The position numbers and the translations under genes were made by a program. Below are positions 1-9,829 of a DNA stretch of 64,000 bases, one piece after another (within the stretch, counting starts at the first letter, position 1; every line of letters begins with the position of its first letter). This DNA comes from Qipengyuania vulgaris (GTDB lineage Bacteria > Pseudomonadota > Alphaproteobacteria > Sphingomonadales > Sphingomonadaceae): assembly GCA_000756795.1 (NCBI GenBank), contig CCSI01000001.1, forward strand, positions 620,001 to 684,000. Reading direction: 5' to 3'. The notes under the pieces were generated by a model. The model made no database searches. It saw nothing but the letters and a program-made list of their open reading frames with translations, and was not told the origin of the DNA.

Positions 1-841
1 CGCGATTGGTCGCAGCCACGATGCGCACGTCCACTCCGATTTCCTGCCGCCCACCGACCCGCCGGATGCGCCCCGACTGTAGTGCGCGCAGGAGGCGCGT
101 CTGAGCCTCGGCGGGCATGTCGCCTATTTCATCGAGGAAGAGCGTGCCGCCATTGGCTTGCTCGAACTTGCCGATTTGCTGCGAATGCGCGCCGGTGAAG
201 GCACCACGTTCGTGCCCGAACAGTTCGCTTTCGAGCAAGTCGTGCGGGATGGCGGCCATGTTGACCGCGACGAAAGGGCCGGTGCGGCGCGAGCCGAGCT
301 GGTGAATGGCCTCCGCGACCAGCTCCTTGCCCGTCCCGCTTTCGCCGGTGACGAGCACGGTCAGATCGTTGCGTAGGACTCGCGTGATCATGCGATAGAC
401 GTCCTGCATCGCCCGGCTACGCCCGATGAGCGGCAAATCGCCCCCCTCGCCCTCGCCTTCAGAAGCGCTGCTGCGCGGCGACTGCGCAACCGCCTGCTTC
501 ACTGCCTGCGTCAGTTCGTCGAGGTCAAAGGGCTTGGGGAAATATTCGAATGCCTCGCTGTCGCTGGCGCGTACCGCGGTATCGAGCGTGTTCTGCGCCG
601 AAAGCACGATGACCGGCATGGCTGGTGCCTTCTCGCGCACCGAGGCGATGCCATCCAGGCCGTCGCCATCTTCAAGCATGATGTCGGTCAGCATGACGTC
701 GAAGCTTGCATCGGACAGCAGGGCGTCACGCCTCGCGATGCTTGCGCATGCGGTGATGTCGAAGCCTTCGTCGCGCAGCGCCTCCGTGATGACGGTTGCG
801 ATTGCGCGGTCGTCCTCGACCAGCAGTACCTTGTGGCTCAT
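1..841 (-). CDS. ntrC: Nitrogen regulation response regulator NtrC (3' part outside the window)
   Basis: Sigma-54-dependent response regulator of the NtrB/NtrC pair. The 280 residues visible show a receiver domain (phospho-acceptor D53, conserved K103) and most of the AAA+ domain: Walker A GESGTGKE at 166-173, the sigma-54 contact loop GAFTGA at 213-218 and Walker [11 protein letters not shown] at 231-240. The rest of the AAA+ domain and the C-terminal DNA-binding HTH lie beyond the window edge. Its ATG overlaps the ntrB stop by four bases, so the two are translationally coupled. Family knowledge: when phosphorylated by NtrB it activates nitrogen-assimilation promoters. Confidence 0.93.
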   Translation of the reverse strand, partial: MSHKVLLVEDDRAIATVITEALRDEGFDITACASIARRDALLSDASFDVMLTDIMLEDGDGLDGIASVREKAPAMPVIVLSAQNTLDTAVRASDSEAFEYFPKPFDLDELTQAVKQAVAQSPRSSASEGEGEGGDLPLIGRSRAMQDVYRMITRVLRNDLTVLVTGESGTGKELVAEAIHQLGSRRTGPFVAVNMAAIPHDLLESELFGHERGAFTGAHSQQIGKFEQANGGTLFLDEIGDMPAEAQTRLLRALQSGRIRRVGGRQEIGVDVRIVAATNR

Positions 842-1911
842 GACGGCTTCCTGTCTGCGACAGCGAGATTGATGCGGAAATGGGTGAGGCCGGCACGCTC
901 GTCGCGTTCATGGGCGATGCGACCGCCCATGTCGCGCAGGAGCTTGCGGACGAGCGCGAGACCGAGGCCCTGCCCGTGCGGTTTGCCCGATACGAAGGGC
1001 TCGAAGGCATGGTCGCGCAAATGTGGCGGCAGGCCCGGCCCGGGGTCGGTCACGGTAATCTCGATGGGCAAGCGCGTCGCCTTGCCGAGACGAATGGCTG
1101 AAAACACGAGGCCACTGACAAAGCGTGTGCGGACGGAAACCCGCGCATCTTCGACATCCGAGCAGGCGTCGCAGGCATTGGCGAGCAGGTTGATGAGAAC
1201 CTGTTCGAGCGCGCCCTGGTCGGCCTCCACCGGCGGCAATGAGGGGTCGAACTCCTCGACCAGTTCGCAGCCATCGTCGCGGCCTGCCCTCACAGTGGCC
1301 ATGGCATTGCGGATGGCCTCGTGGAGATTGCACGGTCCGGTCTGCACCGAGCTGCGACTGCCCAGTTGCTGCATCCGGTCGATAAGCTGGGCAATGCGGT
1401 CGACCTCACCCTCGATCATCGTCGCCAGCGGGCGGTCACGTTCCGATGCGCGGCGGGCAATCAGCTGGCTGGCGCCACGAATGGCAGAGAGCGGGTTTTT
1501 GATTTCATGCGCGAGGACAGCCGGGGCGCGCAATTCGACGCGTTCCTCGTCGTCGCCGTCATTGCCTTCCTGCCCCAACTCGGAAAGCGTCACCACGCGC
1601 CAGCCGGGATGCGAATGCATCGGAGAGCTGGTGATATTCACCCGCCGTCCGCCCTGCCCCGTCGAAATGGCGATGCCGCGCACAATCATCTGCGCATCGC
1701 GCTTGGTCAGGCTTGCGCGCAGCCGCTCGTCGTCGATAACGATGGCCTCGCCAAGTTCCATGGTAGTGAGCTTGCCCGCACTGCGACCGAGCAATTCCTC
1801 GGCAGCTGGATTGGCTTCGATGATGCAGTCAGCCTCGTTCACGAGCAGCACGGCGAAAATCAGTCCGGAAATCTGCGCGGCGGCATCGGGCGCGCCCGGA
1901 CTGGCGCTCAT
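838..1911 (-). CDS. ntrB: Nitrogen regulation sensor histidine kinase NtrB
   Basis: Cytoplasmic two-component kinase of 357 residues that phosphorylates NtrC. An N-terminal PAS-like domain (about 15-110) is followed by a dimerisation/H-box region with [14 protein letters not shown] (H135) and a HATPase domain with an N-box (NLLANACDA), a DPGPGLPP G1 box and a [10 protein letters not shown]2 box. No membrane segment is visible, as expected for soluble NtrB. It overlaps dusB upstream and ntrC downstream by four bases each, forming the dusB-ntrB-ntrC operon typical of alphaproteobacteria, where dusB is often called nifR3. Confidence 0.93.
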   Translation of the reverse strand: MSASPGAPDAAAQISGLIFAVLLVNEADCIIEANPAAEELLGRSAGKLTTMELGEAIVIDDERLRASLTKRDAQMIVRGIAISTGQGGRRVNITSSPMHSHPGWRVVTLSELGQEGNDGDDEERVELRAPAVLAHEIKNPLSAIRGASQLIARRASERDRPLATMIEGEVDRIAQLIDRMQQLGSRSSVQTGPCNLHEAIRNAMATVRAGRDDGCELVEEFDPSLPPVEADQGALEQVLINLLANACDACSDVEDARVSVRTRFVSGLVFSAIRLGKATRLPIEITVTDPGPGLPPHLRDHAFEPFVSGKPHGQGLGLALVRKLLRDMGGRIAHERDERAGLTHFRINLAVADRKPS

Positions 1912-2927
1912 GCGGCGCGCCGGTGCAGGAACGGCTCGTAGAACCGCTCCAATTCATCAAGGACTTCAGTAGTATCGTCGAGGAAGTTCACGCGGTTGCG
2001 GAACTCTGCCGAGCCATGCATTCCCTTGGTGTACCAGCCGAGATGCTTGCGTGCGATCTTGACGCCAACCTGCTCGCCATAAAGCTCGAGCATGTCGCGG
2101 TAATGTTCGACCACGACCTCGTATTGCTCGTCGAAGCTGGGGCTCTCGAGCTTCTCGCCCGTCTTCCACCAGTGCATGACCTGCGCCAGCAGCCACGGCT
2201 TGCCATAGGCACCGCGGCCAATCATCAGTCCGTCCGCACCCGATTGTTCAAGCGCCTTGCCTGCATCGTCGATGGTGCAGATGTCGCCATTGACGATGAC
2301 GGGGATTTTCACCGCGTCCCTTACCTTGCGGATGAAGGCCCAGTCGGCGCTGCCTTTGTACATCTGGTTGCGCGTGCGGCCGTGGACGGTGACCATTTTT
2401 ACGCCAAGGTCCTCGGCAATCCGCGCCAGTTCGGGCGCATTGAGGTCGGCGTGGTCCCAGCCCATGCGCATCTTGACCGTCACCGGAACGTCGACCGCCT
2501 TGACCGTCGCTTCCATCAGCTTGGTGGCGAGCCCGACTTCCTTCATCAGCGCCGAGCCGGCAAGCTGGCCGACGACCTTGCGCACCGGGCAGCCGAAATT
2601 GATGTCGATGATGTCGGCGCCATTGCCCTGCTGGAGCTTGGCGGCCTCGGCCATGCTGTGCGGATCGCAGCCGACCAGCTGCATCGAGACCGGTTCCTCG
2701 ATAGGGTCCCACGCCGCCTTCTGCACCGACTGGCGCGTCTCTCGGATGGCCGCCTCGCTGGCAATCATCTCGGTGACGTTGAGGCCCGAACCATATTTGC
2801 GCACCAGCTTGCGGAACGGCAGGTCTGTGACGCCCGTCATCGGCGCCAGGATGACCGGCGTGTCGATGGCCACATTGCCGATGTGGATGGGCTTCGGCGG
2901 GGCCGGAGGATTGGTGGTCGCGTTCAT
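1908..2927 (-). CDS. dusB: tRNA-dihydrouridine synthase (DusB/NifR3)
   Basis: FMN- and NADPH-dependent enzyme that reduces uridines in the tRNA D-loop to dihydrouridine. The 339-residue TIM-barrel protein has the N-terminal [12 protein letters not shown] motif and the catalytic-cysteine motif [10 protein letters not shown] (C113), followed by the FMN-phosphate region ([23 protein letters not shown]). Length and motifs fit the DusB subfamily. It is the first gene of the dusB-ntrB-ntrC operon and diverges from ispDF across an 84-bp gap that must hold both promoters. Confidence 0.93.
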   Translation of the reverse strand: MNATTNPPAPPKPIHIGNVAIDTPVILAPMTGVTDLPFRKLVRKYGSGLNVTEMIASEAAIRETRQSVQKAAWDPIEEPVSMQLVGCDPHSMAEAAKLQQGNGADIIDINFGCPVRKVVGQLAGSALMKEVGLATKLMEATVKAVDVPVTVKMRMGWDHADLNAPELARIAEDLGVKMVTVHGRTRNQMYKGSADWAFIRKVRDAVKIPVIVNGDICTIDDAGKALEQSGADGLMIGRGAYGKPWLLAQVMHWWKTGEKLESPSFDEQYEVVVEHYRDMLELYGEQVGVKIARKHLGWYTKGMHGSAEFRNRVNFLDDTTEVLDELERFYEPFLHRRAA

Positions 2928-3011
2928 GACTGGGTGGTGTGCCTAAATAATGGGCAGGCACATAGTGCGTTGCAGCGAAAACCTCAAGCCGCTAGCGGGC
3001 GGGACATAGCT

Positions 3012-4157
3012 ATGCAGGACGAACACCCCCTCCCCTCCTTCGCCGCCATCGTGGTAGCCGCGGGCAAGGGCCTGCGCGCGGGCCAGCCGGTGCCGAAGCA
3101 ATTCGCGCAGTGGCGCGGTAAGCCGGTAGTGCGGCATTCGGTGGAGGCGCTGCTCGATGCGGGCGCGGCGCCACTCGTTGTCATGATACCAGAGGGTGGT
3201 GACGAACTTTTGTCCGAGGCGCTCGACGGGCTTGAAGGCTGGCAAGCCGTCACCGGCGGAGCGACGCGACAGCAATCGGTGGCGCTCGGACTAGAGGCAA
3301 TAAAGAGCGCCGAGCGCGTTCTCATTCATGACGCGGCACGTCCGAAGCTGCCCCATTCGGTCATCGAAAATCTGCTTCACGCACTCGACGAGGACCCCGG
3401 CGCCATCCCCACCCTCCCCGTCGTCGACAGCCTCGCCATCGATGAGGGCGGTGTCATGGCAGGGAGCGGAGAACGCGAAAAGCTTCGCCGCGTCCAGACA
3501 CCGCAGGCCTTCCGCTTCACCGACATCCTTGATGCACATCGTGCGTGGCAAGGCGCGCCTACCGCCGGGGACGATGCGCAGGTCTTGCGCGCCTCAGGAG
3601 GCTCGGTGGCACTGGTCGAAGGTGACGAGCGCCTCAGAAAACTCACATTCGCGGAGGATTTCGTGTCCGACCTACCCCCTGTGCGCATCGGCACCGGTTT
3701 CGACGTTCACAAACTTGCCGCTGGTGAGGAGCTCTGGTTGGGCGGTATCAAAATCGATCACGACAAGGGGCTTGCCGGTCACAGCGATGCCGACGTGGCG
3801 CTCCACGCCATCGTCGATGCCCTGCTCGGCGCGATCGGCAATGGCGATATTGGCGACCATTTCCCGCCGTCCGACCCGCAATGGAAAGGCGCAAGCAGCG
3901 ACCGGTTTGTGGCGCACGCGGCGAAGCTTGTGGACGAAGCGGGCTACCGCACGGGCAATATCGACCTCACCATCATCTGCGAAGCGCCCAAGATTGGTCC
4001 CCACCGGGATGCCATGCGGCAGCGGATTGCCGAACTGCTCGGCGTTGACACCGGCGCGATATCGGTGAAGGCGACGACAACGGAAAGGCTCGGCTTCACC
4101 GGACGGGGGGAAGGCATAGCCGCACAGGCCGCCGTGACGGTCATTCGCAACGATTGA
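3012..4157 (+). CDS. ispDF: Bifunctional IspDF (MEP cytidylyltransferase / MECDP synthase)
   Basis: Fusion enzyme of the non-mevalonate isoprenoid pathway. Residues 10-215 are IspD, coupling CTP to methylerythritol 4-phosphate (nucleotide-binding VVAAGKGLR, HDAARP around 106-111). Residues 225-381 are IspF, which forms the cyclodiphosphate (metal-binding D231-V-H233, GHSDADV at 256-262, TTTERLGFTGRGEG near the end). IspE, which acts between the two steps, is not in the window. The D-F fusion is common in alphaproteobacteria. The ATG at 3012 starts just before the IspD fold; the open frame extends far upstream but only as the shadow of dusB. Confidence 0.95.
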   Translation: MQDEHPLPSFAAIVVAAGKGLRAGQPVPKQFAQWRGKPVVRHSVEALLDAGAAPLVVMIPEGGDELLSEALDGLEGWQAVTGGATRQQSVALGLEAIKSAERVLIHDAARPKLPHSVIENLLHALDEDPGAIPTLPVVDSLAIDEGGVMAGSGEREKLRRVQTPQAFRFTDILDAHRAWQGAPTAGDDAQVLRASGGSVALVEGDERLRKLTFAEDFVSDLPPVRIGTGFDVHKLAAGEELWLGGIKIDHDKGLAGHSDADVALHAIVDALLGAIGNGDIGDHFPPSDPQWKGASSDRFVAHAAKLVDEAGYRTGNIDLTIICEAPKIGPHRDAMRQRIAELLGVDTGAISVKATTTERLGFTGRGEGIAAQAAVTVIRND

Positions 4158-4170
4158 AGGGGTATCGCAA

Positions 4171-4707
4171 ATGAAGCAACTCGGGATCTTTTTGGGCGCC
4201 GTGGCCTTGGGCAGCAGCACAATGGCGATGGCGCAAGAGTCGGCAGCTTCGCCGAAGCCTGACCAGGAAGTCATCGTGGGTGGTGTGCGCTACTTCATGC
4301 CCATTCTCGTCGACACGATTACGACGAGGTGCGCCGGAACGCTTGCAGCTGACGGCTATCTCGTCACCAACACGGACGCACTGACGGCCAAGTTTTCCGA
4401 AGGGGCTGAAGCGAACTGGCCTCATGCGCGAGCCCTTATTGTCGCTATGGTGAACGACAGGAAAGACTCTCCGGAACGCGGCAACGATATGGATGAGCTG
4501 CCTGATGAAGTTTTGAAACCCATGTTCGAGATCATGCTTCCCGCAAAGCTCGGCGAGGAAATCGAGGAAAAGCATTGCGCTTCTATCGAAGAGGTAATGG
4601 AATCTCTCGACCCATTGCCCGCAGAAAATTTTGCGAACTTCGTAGGAACGGTGATTACGCTGGTTTGGGAAGACAAGGACCGCAAGCGCCAGAAGAACGG
4701 GGAATGA
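4171..4707 (+). CDS. Small secreted protein of unknown function
   Basis: I do not recognise a family. The 178-residue product begins with a clear Sec signal peptide (MKQLGIFLGAVALGSS, predicted cleavage after AMA-QES near residue 22), so it is probably periplasmic. The mature part is acidic with two cysteines (TTRCAG and EKHCAS) that might form a disulfide. It starts 13 bp after ispDF with a GAAGGGG ribosome site, and its stop overlaps the ATG of the CinA-family gene by four bases, so it sits in the ispDF transcript. Nothing links it to isoprenoid synthesis. Confidence 0.75.
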   Translation: MKQLGIFLGAVALGSSTMAMAQESAASPKPDQEVIVGGVRYFMPILVDTITTRCAGTLAADGYLVTNTDALTAKFSEGAEANWPHARALIVAMVNDRKDSPERGNDMDELPDEVLKPMFEIMLPAKLGEEIEEKHCASIEEVMESLDPLPAENFANFVGTVITLVWEDKDRKRQKNGE

Positions 4708-5210
4708 CGACGCCAGGCGAACTTCTCCCGCATGAAATCGATGACCTTGCCGCTAAGGTCATCGAAGCCAATAAGGCTGCCGGACGCAAGGTTGTGCTGG
4801 CAGAAAGCTGCACCGGAGGTCTTGTCTCTGCCGCGCTGACCGAAATTCCTGGTTCGTCGGCAGTCTTCGACCGTGGTTTCGTGACTTATTCGAACGAGTC
4901 CAAGATGGAAGCGCTCGGTGTGCCGCTCGACATTATCGAGACTTTCGGTGCCGTCTCGATCGCCTGTGCATGGGCAATGGCGAAGGGGGCGCTGGCCAAG
5001 AGCGATGCCGACGTTGCGGTGGCTATCAGTGGCGTGGCAGGTCCTACCGGCGGCACGACCCTGAAGCCGGTCGGCACGGTGGTCTTCGCGCGCGTCGTGC
5101 GCGGACAGGAAGGTGAACCCGAAGGCGAACTCAAGAAGTTCGAGCCGACCTCGCGGGCTGACATCCGCCGCGAGGCGACCGTCTGCGCTCTCGAACTGCT
5201 GATGCCCTAA
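4704..5210 (+). CDS. pncC: CinA-family protein, nicotinamide-nucleotide amidase type
   Basis: Stand-alone CinA C-terminal domain of 168 residues, a family whose characterised members deamidate nicotinamide mononucleotide to nicotinate mononucleotide in NAD recycling. Visible motifs are the N-terminal VVLAESCTGGL, the GFVTYSNESK region and AISGVAGPTGGT followed by KPVGTV. The N-terminal MoCF-like domain of full-length CinA is absent, as in E. coli PncC. The ATG at 4704 overlaps the upstream stop (ATGA). The 3' end overlaps the convergent COQ10-type gene by four bases. The enzymatic call is from family only. Confidence 0.88.
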   Translation: MTTPGELLPHEIDDLAAKVIEANKAAGRKVVLAESCTGGLVSAALTEIPGSSAVFDRGFVTYSNESKMEALGVPLDIIETFGAVSIACAWAMAKGALAKSDADVAVAISGVAGPTGGTTLKPVGTVVFARVVRGQEGEPEGELKKFEPTSRADIRREATVCALELLMP

Positions 5211-5662
5211 AGGTTGGCTGCGGCGTTTTCGCGGCCGTAGAGTTCGTCTGCGCGCTTCTCGAACGCCTCGACCATCTTGCGGAAGGCACGGTCGAAATAC
5301 TGTCCTGCGAGCGCCTCGAATACGGCATTGCGAAATGTAAACTCAACGCAGAAGTCGATCTCGCAACCGCCATCGGGAAGGCATTTGAAATGCCAGTTGT
5401 TGTCGAGGTCCTTCAGCGGACCGTCGACATAGAACACCTCGATATGCTCGGGCCGATTCTTGATGACGCGCGAAGTGAATTTCTCGCGGATGGCCTTGAA
5501 GCCGACCAGCATGTCGGCTTCCATCTCGGTTTCGCTGTTACTGCGGATGCGCGTGGCTACGACCCAGGGCAGGAACTTGGGATAGTTCGCCACGTCGGCG
5601 ACGAGGTCGAACATCTGTTCGCAGCTATATGGAAGGCGCCGCGTCTCGCGTATGCCCGGCAT
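5207..5662 (-). CDS. COQ10/RatA-type START-like ubiquinone-binding protein
   Basis: A 151-residue single-domain polyketide-cyclase/START protein: RRLPYSCEQMFDLVADVANY at the start followed by FLPWV, the signature of the COQ10/RatA family. In mitochondria COQ10 binds ubiquinone and aids respiration; E. coli RatA was reported as a toxin affecting 70S assembly, but alphaproteobacterial members next to lipA are usually read as COQ10-like. It is co-directional with lipA, whose stop overlaps this ATG (TGATG), so the pair is translationally coupled. No membrane segment. Confidence 0.85.
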   Translation of the reverse strand: MPGIRETRRLPYSCEQMFDLVADVANYPKFLPWVVATRIRSNSETEMEADMLVGFKAIREKFTSRVIKNRPEHIEVFYVDGPLKDLDNNWHFKCLPDGGCEIDFCVEFTFRNAVFEALAGQYFDRAFRKMVEAFEKRADELYGRENAAANL

Positions 5663-6615
5663 CAGCCCTGTGCCCTCGCCCTCGCCTTGGCCAGCTTCTC
5701 TTCGCGCGCCGCCTTCATCACGGCAAAGTCGTCGCCCGCGTGGTAGCTGGAGCGCGTGAGCGGGCTCGAGGCGACCTGAAGGAAGCCCTTGGCGCGAGCA
5801 ATCGAGCCATAGGCGGCAAAGGCCTTTGGCGTGACGAAATCCTCGACCTTGGCGTGCTTCGGCGTGGGCTGGAGATACTGGCCCATGGTGATGAAATCGA
5901 CATCAGCGCTGCGCATGTCGTCCATAACTTGGTGCACTTCGAGGCGCTGTTCACCGAGGCCGAGCATGATGCCTGACTTGGTGAAAATCAGCGGGTCGTG
6001 CGCCTTCACTTCTTCGAGAAGCCGCAGCGAGGCGTAATAGCGCGCACCGGGGCGAATGGTCGGATAGAGACGCGGCACGGTCTCGAGATTGTGATTGTAG
6101 ACGTCCGGGCCCGCCTCGCAGATTTTCTCGACCGCAGCGCGCATCTTGCCACGGAAGTCCGGAGTGAGGATCTCGATGGTCGTCTCGGGCGTCTCGCGGC
6201 GCAGGGCCTTGATGACCTTCACGAACTGGTCCGCGCCGCCATCGGGCAAATCATCGCGGTCGACGCTGGTGATGACGATGTGGTTGAGCCCCATCTTCCC
6301 TGCAGCGATGGCGACGTTTTCCGGCTCCATCGGATCGACCAGGCGCGGCATGCCGGTCTTCACGTTGCAGAAGGCGCAGGCGCGCGTGCAAACATCGCCA
6401 AGGATCATGACCGTGGCGTGTTTCTTGTCCCAGCATTCGCCGATATTCGGACAGGCCGCTTCCTCGCACACCGTGTTGAGCGAGAGGTCGCGCATAAGCT
6501 TGCGCGTCTCGTGATAGCCCTTGCTGACAGGCGCTTTCACGCGAATCCAGTCGGGCTTGCGCTGCTTCTTCGGCGGTTCGCCATCGGTTTTGGGCGGGGA
6601 GGAAAGGTCGTTCAT
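5662..6615 (-). CDS. lipA: Lipoyl synthase LipA
   Basis: Radical-SAM enzyme that inserts two sulfurs into protein-bound octanoyl groups to make lipoyl cofactors, for example on the PDH components encoded at 18.7-21.1 kb. Visible are the auxiliary-cluster cysteines in [12 protein letters not shown] and the radical-SAM motif CTRACAFC, followed by [10 protein letters not shown] chose the ATG at 6615 (MNDLSSPP, 317 residues); an in-frame ATG four codons earlier (6627) is equally open. It is coupled to the COQ10-type gene downstream and diverges from the carbonic anhydrase gene across about 110 bp. Confidence 0.95.
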   Translation of the reverse strand: MNDLSSPPKTDGEPPKKQRKPDWIRVKAPVSKGYHETRKLMRDLSLNTVCEEAACPNIGECWDKKHATVMILGDVCTRACAFCNVKTGMPRLVDPMEPENVAIAAGKMGLNHIVITSVDRDDLPDGGADQFVKVIKALRRETPETTIEILTPDFRGKMRAAVEKICEAGPDVYNHNLETVPRLYPTIRPGARYYASLRLLEEVKAHDPLIFTKSGIMLGLGEQRLEVHQVMDDMRSADVDFITMGQYLQPTPKHAKVEDFVTPKAFAAYGSIARAKGFLQVASSPLTRSSYHAGDDFAVMKAAREEKLAKARARAQG

Positions 6616-6728
6616 TGCGCGGCCCATCTAGGCGCGAAGGGCGCAAGTCGCAACCTTGCATAGCAATGTCCTGACGCTGCGATTCGAGGTCTTGCTTCCT
6701 TTACGGTTTCGGGGCAGCAGCGCAGCCT

Positions 6729-7367
6729 ATGAAGACATTCGAACAAATGATCGACGGCTACCGCAACTTTCGCGCAGGCGACTGGCACGAGGAACGCGAA
6801 CGCTGGGCGCAGCTTGCCGAAGGGCAATCACCGCAGGTCATGGTCATTTCCTGCTCGGACAGCCGCGTGGACCCGGCGCAGATCCTCGACGTTGCCCCGG
6901 GCGAGATATTCGTCGTGCGCAACGTTGCCGCGCTGGTGCCGCCGTTCGAGACGACACCCGGGCGCCACGGTGTCTCGGCCGCGGTGGAGTTCGCGGTTCA
7001 GTTCCTCAAGGTGAAGGAAATCCTCGTCATGGGGCATGGCCTGTGCGGCGGGTGCAAGGCCGCGTTGACGCAGGACCTCCACGGTAACGAGATTGGTGAA
7101 GGCGGCTTCGTCGCCCACTGGGTCGACATGCTCGACGAAGCGCGCGAGCCGATTGCAGCGAAGCTCGGCACGGATGGGCGCGAGGCGGAGCTGGCAATGG
7201 AACTTGAGGCGGTGAAGGTCAGCCTCGCGAACCTGATGACCTTCCCATACGTGGCGGATAAGGTCGAAAGCGGAAAGCTGTCGCTGCACGGCGGTCACTT
7301 CGCCATCTCAGACGGTATCCTGCGGGTGCTCGACAACGAGAGCGGCGAGTTCAAACCCGCTGACTGA
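6729..7367 (+). CDS. Beta-class carbonic anhydrase
   Basis: Zinc enzyme interconverting CO2 and bicarbonate. The 212-residue protein carries the beta-class ligands: C42 and the D44/R46 dyad in SCSDSRVDP, then H103 and C106 in MGHGLCGGCK. The length matches bacterial beta-CAs and there is no signal peptide, so it should be cytoplasmic. It stands alone between lipA (divergent) and the NYN gene. No regulation is evident. Confidence 0.94.
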   Translation: MKTFEQMIDGYRNFRAGDWHEERERWAQLAEGQSPQVMVISCSDSRVDPAQILDVAPGEIFVVRNVAALVPPFETTPGRHGVSAAVEFAVQFLKVKEILVMGHGLCGGCKAALTQDLHGNEIGEGGFVAHWVDMLDEAREPIAAKLGTDGREAELAMELEAVKVSLANLMTFPYVADKVESGKLSLHGGHFAISDGILRVLDNESGEFKPAD

Positions 7368-7404
7368 CTTGCGCTTCATCCGACGCACCGCCATGTGAGC
7401 GTGC

Positions 7405-8130
7405 ATGGCTGATAAAGAACTGAAAAACATCGCCCTGCTCATCGACGCGGACAACACGACGCCGCGAGGGATCGACCCTGTCCTGACCGTCATGGCCGAA
7501 CTGGGCCAGGTCAACATCAAGCGGGCTTACGGCAACTTCACCAAGAAGAACCTGCAGGGGTGGGACAAATACAGCCACAAGTTCGGCATCCTGCCCTACC
7601 AGCAATTCGACATGACGACGGGCAAGAACGCCACCGACATGGCGATGACCATCGACGCCATCGACCTGCTCTACCAGGGAAAGGTCGACGGGTTCGGAAT
7701 CATGAGCTCCGACAGCGACTTCACCCCCCTCGCCACCCGGCTGAGGCAGGACGGGCTGATCGTTTACGGTTTCGGCAGCAAGAACAAGACGCCCGATGCT
7801 TTCAAGAGCGCGTGCACCCGCTTCATCGACATCGATGCGCTGATTGCCGGTGCATCGGATGAAGCGACTCCCTCGAAGGCCAGTGGCAAGACGGAGAAGT
7901 CGGGCATTGACGAGGAACTGGTCGATTTGCTCGGCACGGCGTGGAAAGCCGCCAATCGCGACGAGGATGGATATGCGCAGATGGGTGAGGTCGGCAGCCT
8001 TGCTGGCAACCGTTCCAGCTTCGACGTGCGTAACTACGGCTTCAAGCGCCTTTCCGACCTGTTCCATTCGCTGGACCAGTTCGATGTCAAGCGTCGCGAC
8101 AACACGCTCTATGTGAAACGCCTGCGTTAG
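7405..8130 (+). CDS. NYN-domain (LabA/DUF88) protein with C-terminal OST-HTH-like region
   Basis: A 241-residue NYN-type (PIN-like) protein, a family thought to act as RNases. The acidic motifs are visible: ALLIDADNT near residue 10, then KNATDMAMTIDAIDL and GIMSSDSDFTPLATRL, which supply the conserved metal-binding aspartates. After a linker (about 150-175), the last 65 residues (ELVDLLGTAW ... RNYGFKRLSDL) look like an OST-HTH/LOTUS RNA-binding domain. Gene order gives no hint of target. It ends at a strong bidirectional terminator shared with the convergent gene. Confidence 0.85.
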   Translation: MADKELKNIALLIDADNTTPRGIDPVLTVMAELGQVNIKRAYGNFTKKNLQGWDKYSHKFGILPYQQFDMTTGKNATDMAMTIDAIDLLYQGKVDGFGIMSSDSDFTPLATRLRQDGLIVYGFGSKNKTPDAFKSACTRFIDIDALIAGASDEATPSKASGKTEKSGIDEELVDLLGTAWKAANRDEDGYAQMGEVGSLAGNRSSFDVRNYGFKRLSDLFHSLDQFDVKRRDNTLYVKRLR

Positions 8131-8139
8131 ACGCAAAAA

Positions 8140-8176
8140 CGGCGCGGATCCTGGAAGGACCCGCGCCGCCTATTTT
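8140..8176. terminator. Bidirectional rho-independent terminator
   Basis: GC-rich inverted repeat cggcgcgg / ccgcgccg (8140-8147 and 8161-8168) with a 13-nt loop, preceded by aaaa and followed by tattttgt. It lies between the convergent NYN gene and the helical-repeat gene and has a U-tract on either strand. Confidence 0.85.
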
Positions 8177-8191
8177 GTCGGTAACTAGCGC

Positions 8192-9523
8192 TTACATGCT
8201 GGTCTGCTGGGCTGCGTAAATCGCCCAGAGGTTAGCCAGTTCGCGGCGCGTGCCTTCGACCTTCTTGAAGGTCTCGATCGCCTCCGCATACTTGCCTTGG
8301 TCGTACTGGGCGATGCCAAGACGGGTGAGGATGACAGGCGTCTCCACACCGCTCATGGTGAGCGCCTTGGTGTAGAACTCCTCCGCCTCGGCCGGCTTGT
8401 CGTAACTCAGGAAGGTATCGCCAGCGACGACAATCGTCTTGAGCGTGGCGCCTGCTGCGCGAGCATCTGCGGCAAGGCCTGCAAGCTCGCGACGGTCGGC
8501 TTCAACACGGCCAGCCGCATCCTTGCGCGATTCGACAAGGAAAGGATCGGTCTTGTCGATGTTGCCAAGAGCAAAACCTTCGTCGATCGCCGACACGACT
8601 TCACCCGGGTAACGGCGAGGATCGAGCAGTTCGACATACTCGGAAAGCACGCGCGTGTCGTTGTAGACATTCATGCGGCGCGAAAGGCGCAGCAGGTCGA
8701 TTGCTTCCGGGTTTGCATAGTCCTTGGCGGTAAGCGTGATGATCACCGCATCACCCCAGGTGGTGGGGTTCGGATACTGTTCCGCCAGCAACGCGACGTA
8801 TTTGGCAGAATCGGAATGCAGGTTGTTTTCATATGCCTGCTGAAGGCCGGTACGAATAAGGGTCTCGGCAATCGGTTCGCCCGCCGAGCGCAGACCGTCA
8901 ATCACGCCCGCAAGATAGGCAAGGCCTTCGCTCGTCTGGCCGGCATCGAAATACATATCGGCAATCATCCGCTGCATGTCTGCGGGGCCAATGCGGCTGA
9001 CCGAGCCATCGCTCATGTTGGCGTCGAACGAATAGTTCGCAGCAATCGCAGCTTCGAGAGCGGAGCGCGCTTCGGCGATATTGTCCTGGCCACGGTAAAT
9101 CTGGAACAGGTTCCAGTTGAGCTGACCCGCAAGGTCCGGCTCGAGGATGCCGCTGTCGAGCATCATCTTCATGCCCTGCAGCTGCAAGGCCTCGTCATCG
9201 GCCTTGAGGCCGAGGTTGAGGATAAGGGCACCCGCCGCGCGCTTCTCGTCAACGCTGCTGGTTGCAGCAACTACTGCCGGGACCATGCCCCGTGCTGCCG
9301 CAATGTCGGGCGTTTCGGCCTGAATGGCCTCGTTCAGCGGCTGGTAGACCTTCATCCAGTCCTTTGAATATTCAGCCTTACGCTCTTCTTCCTTCTTCTT
9401 TTTCTGCGCATGGGCAGGCTCTGCAAAGGCAGTCATGCCGAGCGCGCCAGTAGCAGCGAGGACGAGCGCCATCGCGATCGCCGAAGACGGACGCGAGGCC
9501 TTGTTGGAACGGGTGAAAATCAT
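8192..9523 (-). CDS. Periplasmic TPR-like helical-repeat protein of unknown function
   Basis: A 443-residue exported protein. The N-terminus has a basic n-region, a hydrophobic stretch and an AHA-Q cleavage site near residue 39, followed by a lysine/glutamate run (KKKKEEERKAEY). The mature part is alpha-helical and has degenerate tetratricopeptide features, best seen at the end (LTRLGIAQYDQGKYAEAIETFKKV, about 398-420, here given as separate helices LTRLGIAQYDQGKY and AEAIETFKKV). TPR proteins scaffold protein complexes; no partner is encoded nearby. Its start has a GGGAG ribosome site and faces gyrA across 306 bp. Confidence 0.8.
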   Translation of the reverse strand: MIFTRSNKASRPSSAIAMALVLAATGALGMTAFAEPAHAQKKKKEEERKAEYSKDWMKVYQPLNEAIQAETPDIAAARGMVPAVVAATSSVDEKRAAGALILNLGLKADDEALQLQGMKMMLDSGILEPDLAGQLNWNLFQIYRGQDNIAEARSALEAAIAANYSFDANMSDGSVSRIGPADMQRMIADMYFDAGQTSEGLAYLAGVIDGLRSAGEPIAETLIRTGLQQAYENNLHSDSAKYVALLAEQYPNPTTWGDAVIITLTAKDYANPEAIDLLRLSRRMNVYNDTRVLSEYVELLDPRRYPGEVVSAIDEGFALGNIDKTDPFLVESRKDAAGRVEADRRELAGLAADARAAGATLKTIVVAGDTFLSYDKPAEAEEFYTKALTMSGVETPVILTRLGIAQYDQGKYAEAIETFKKVEGTRRELANLWAIYAAQQTSM

Positions 9524-9829
9524 GTTAGGAAACTCCCAAGAGTGGATAGGGTCTCGAGCGCGCTTTGGCGCTGTTAAACGGTCATGGATGCGGCCAATGC
9601 CGCTTCTGCGCTCTCATTGCAAACTGTGTAGGCGAAACGCGCTGAACGGTGTTTGAATGCGGGTAACTCCCACTGTTCATGGTTACCTCGTGCGCAAGGG
9701 CGATCCATATGTGGAAAAAGCGCACGAAACGGGGCTTCGGTTCCCGCAATCGGTGGCGCTTTCACGGCATCTCGCCTAGGGTTTCAGGCCTGAATACCTG
9801 TCTGACACAGCATATGGATACCATCAGTT
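9524..9829. other. 306-bp divergent intergenic region before gyrA
   Basis: Holds the promoters of the TPR-like gene (minus) and gyrA (plus). No ORF with coding character. One inverted repeat stands out: ggtaac at 9662-9667 and gttacc at 9682-9687, separated by 14 bases, which could be an operator. No clear RNA structure or terminator seen. Confidence 0.6.

Noticed and set aside
1923-3011. Long open frame upstream of and in frame with ispDF
   Set aside because: It is the reverse-strand shadow of dusB; the IspD fold begins after the ATG at 3012.
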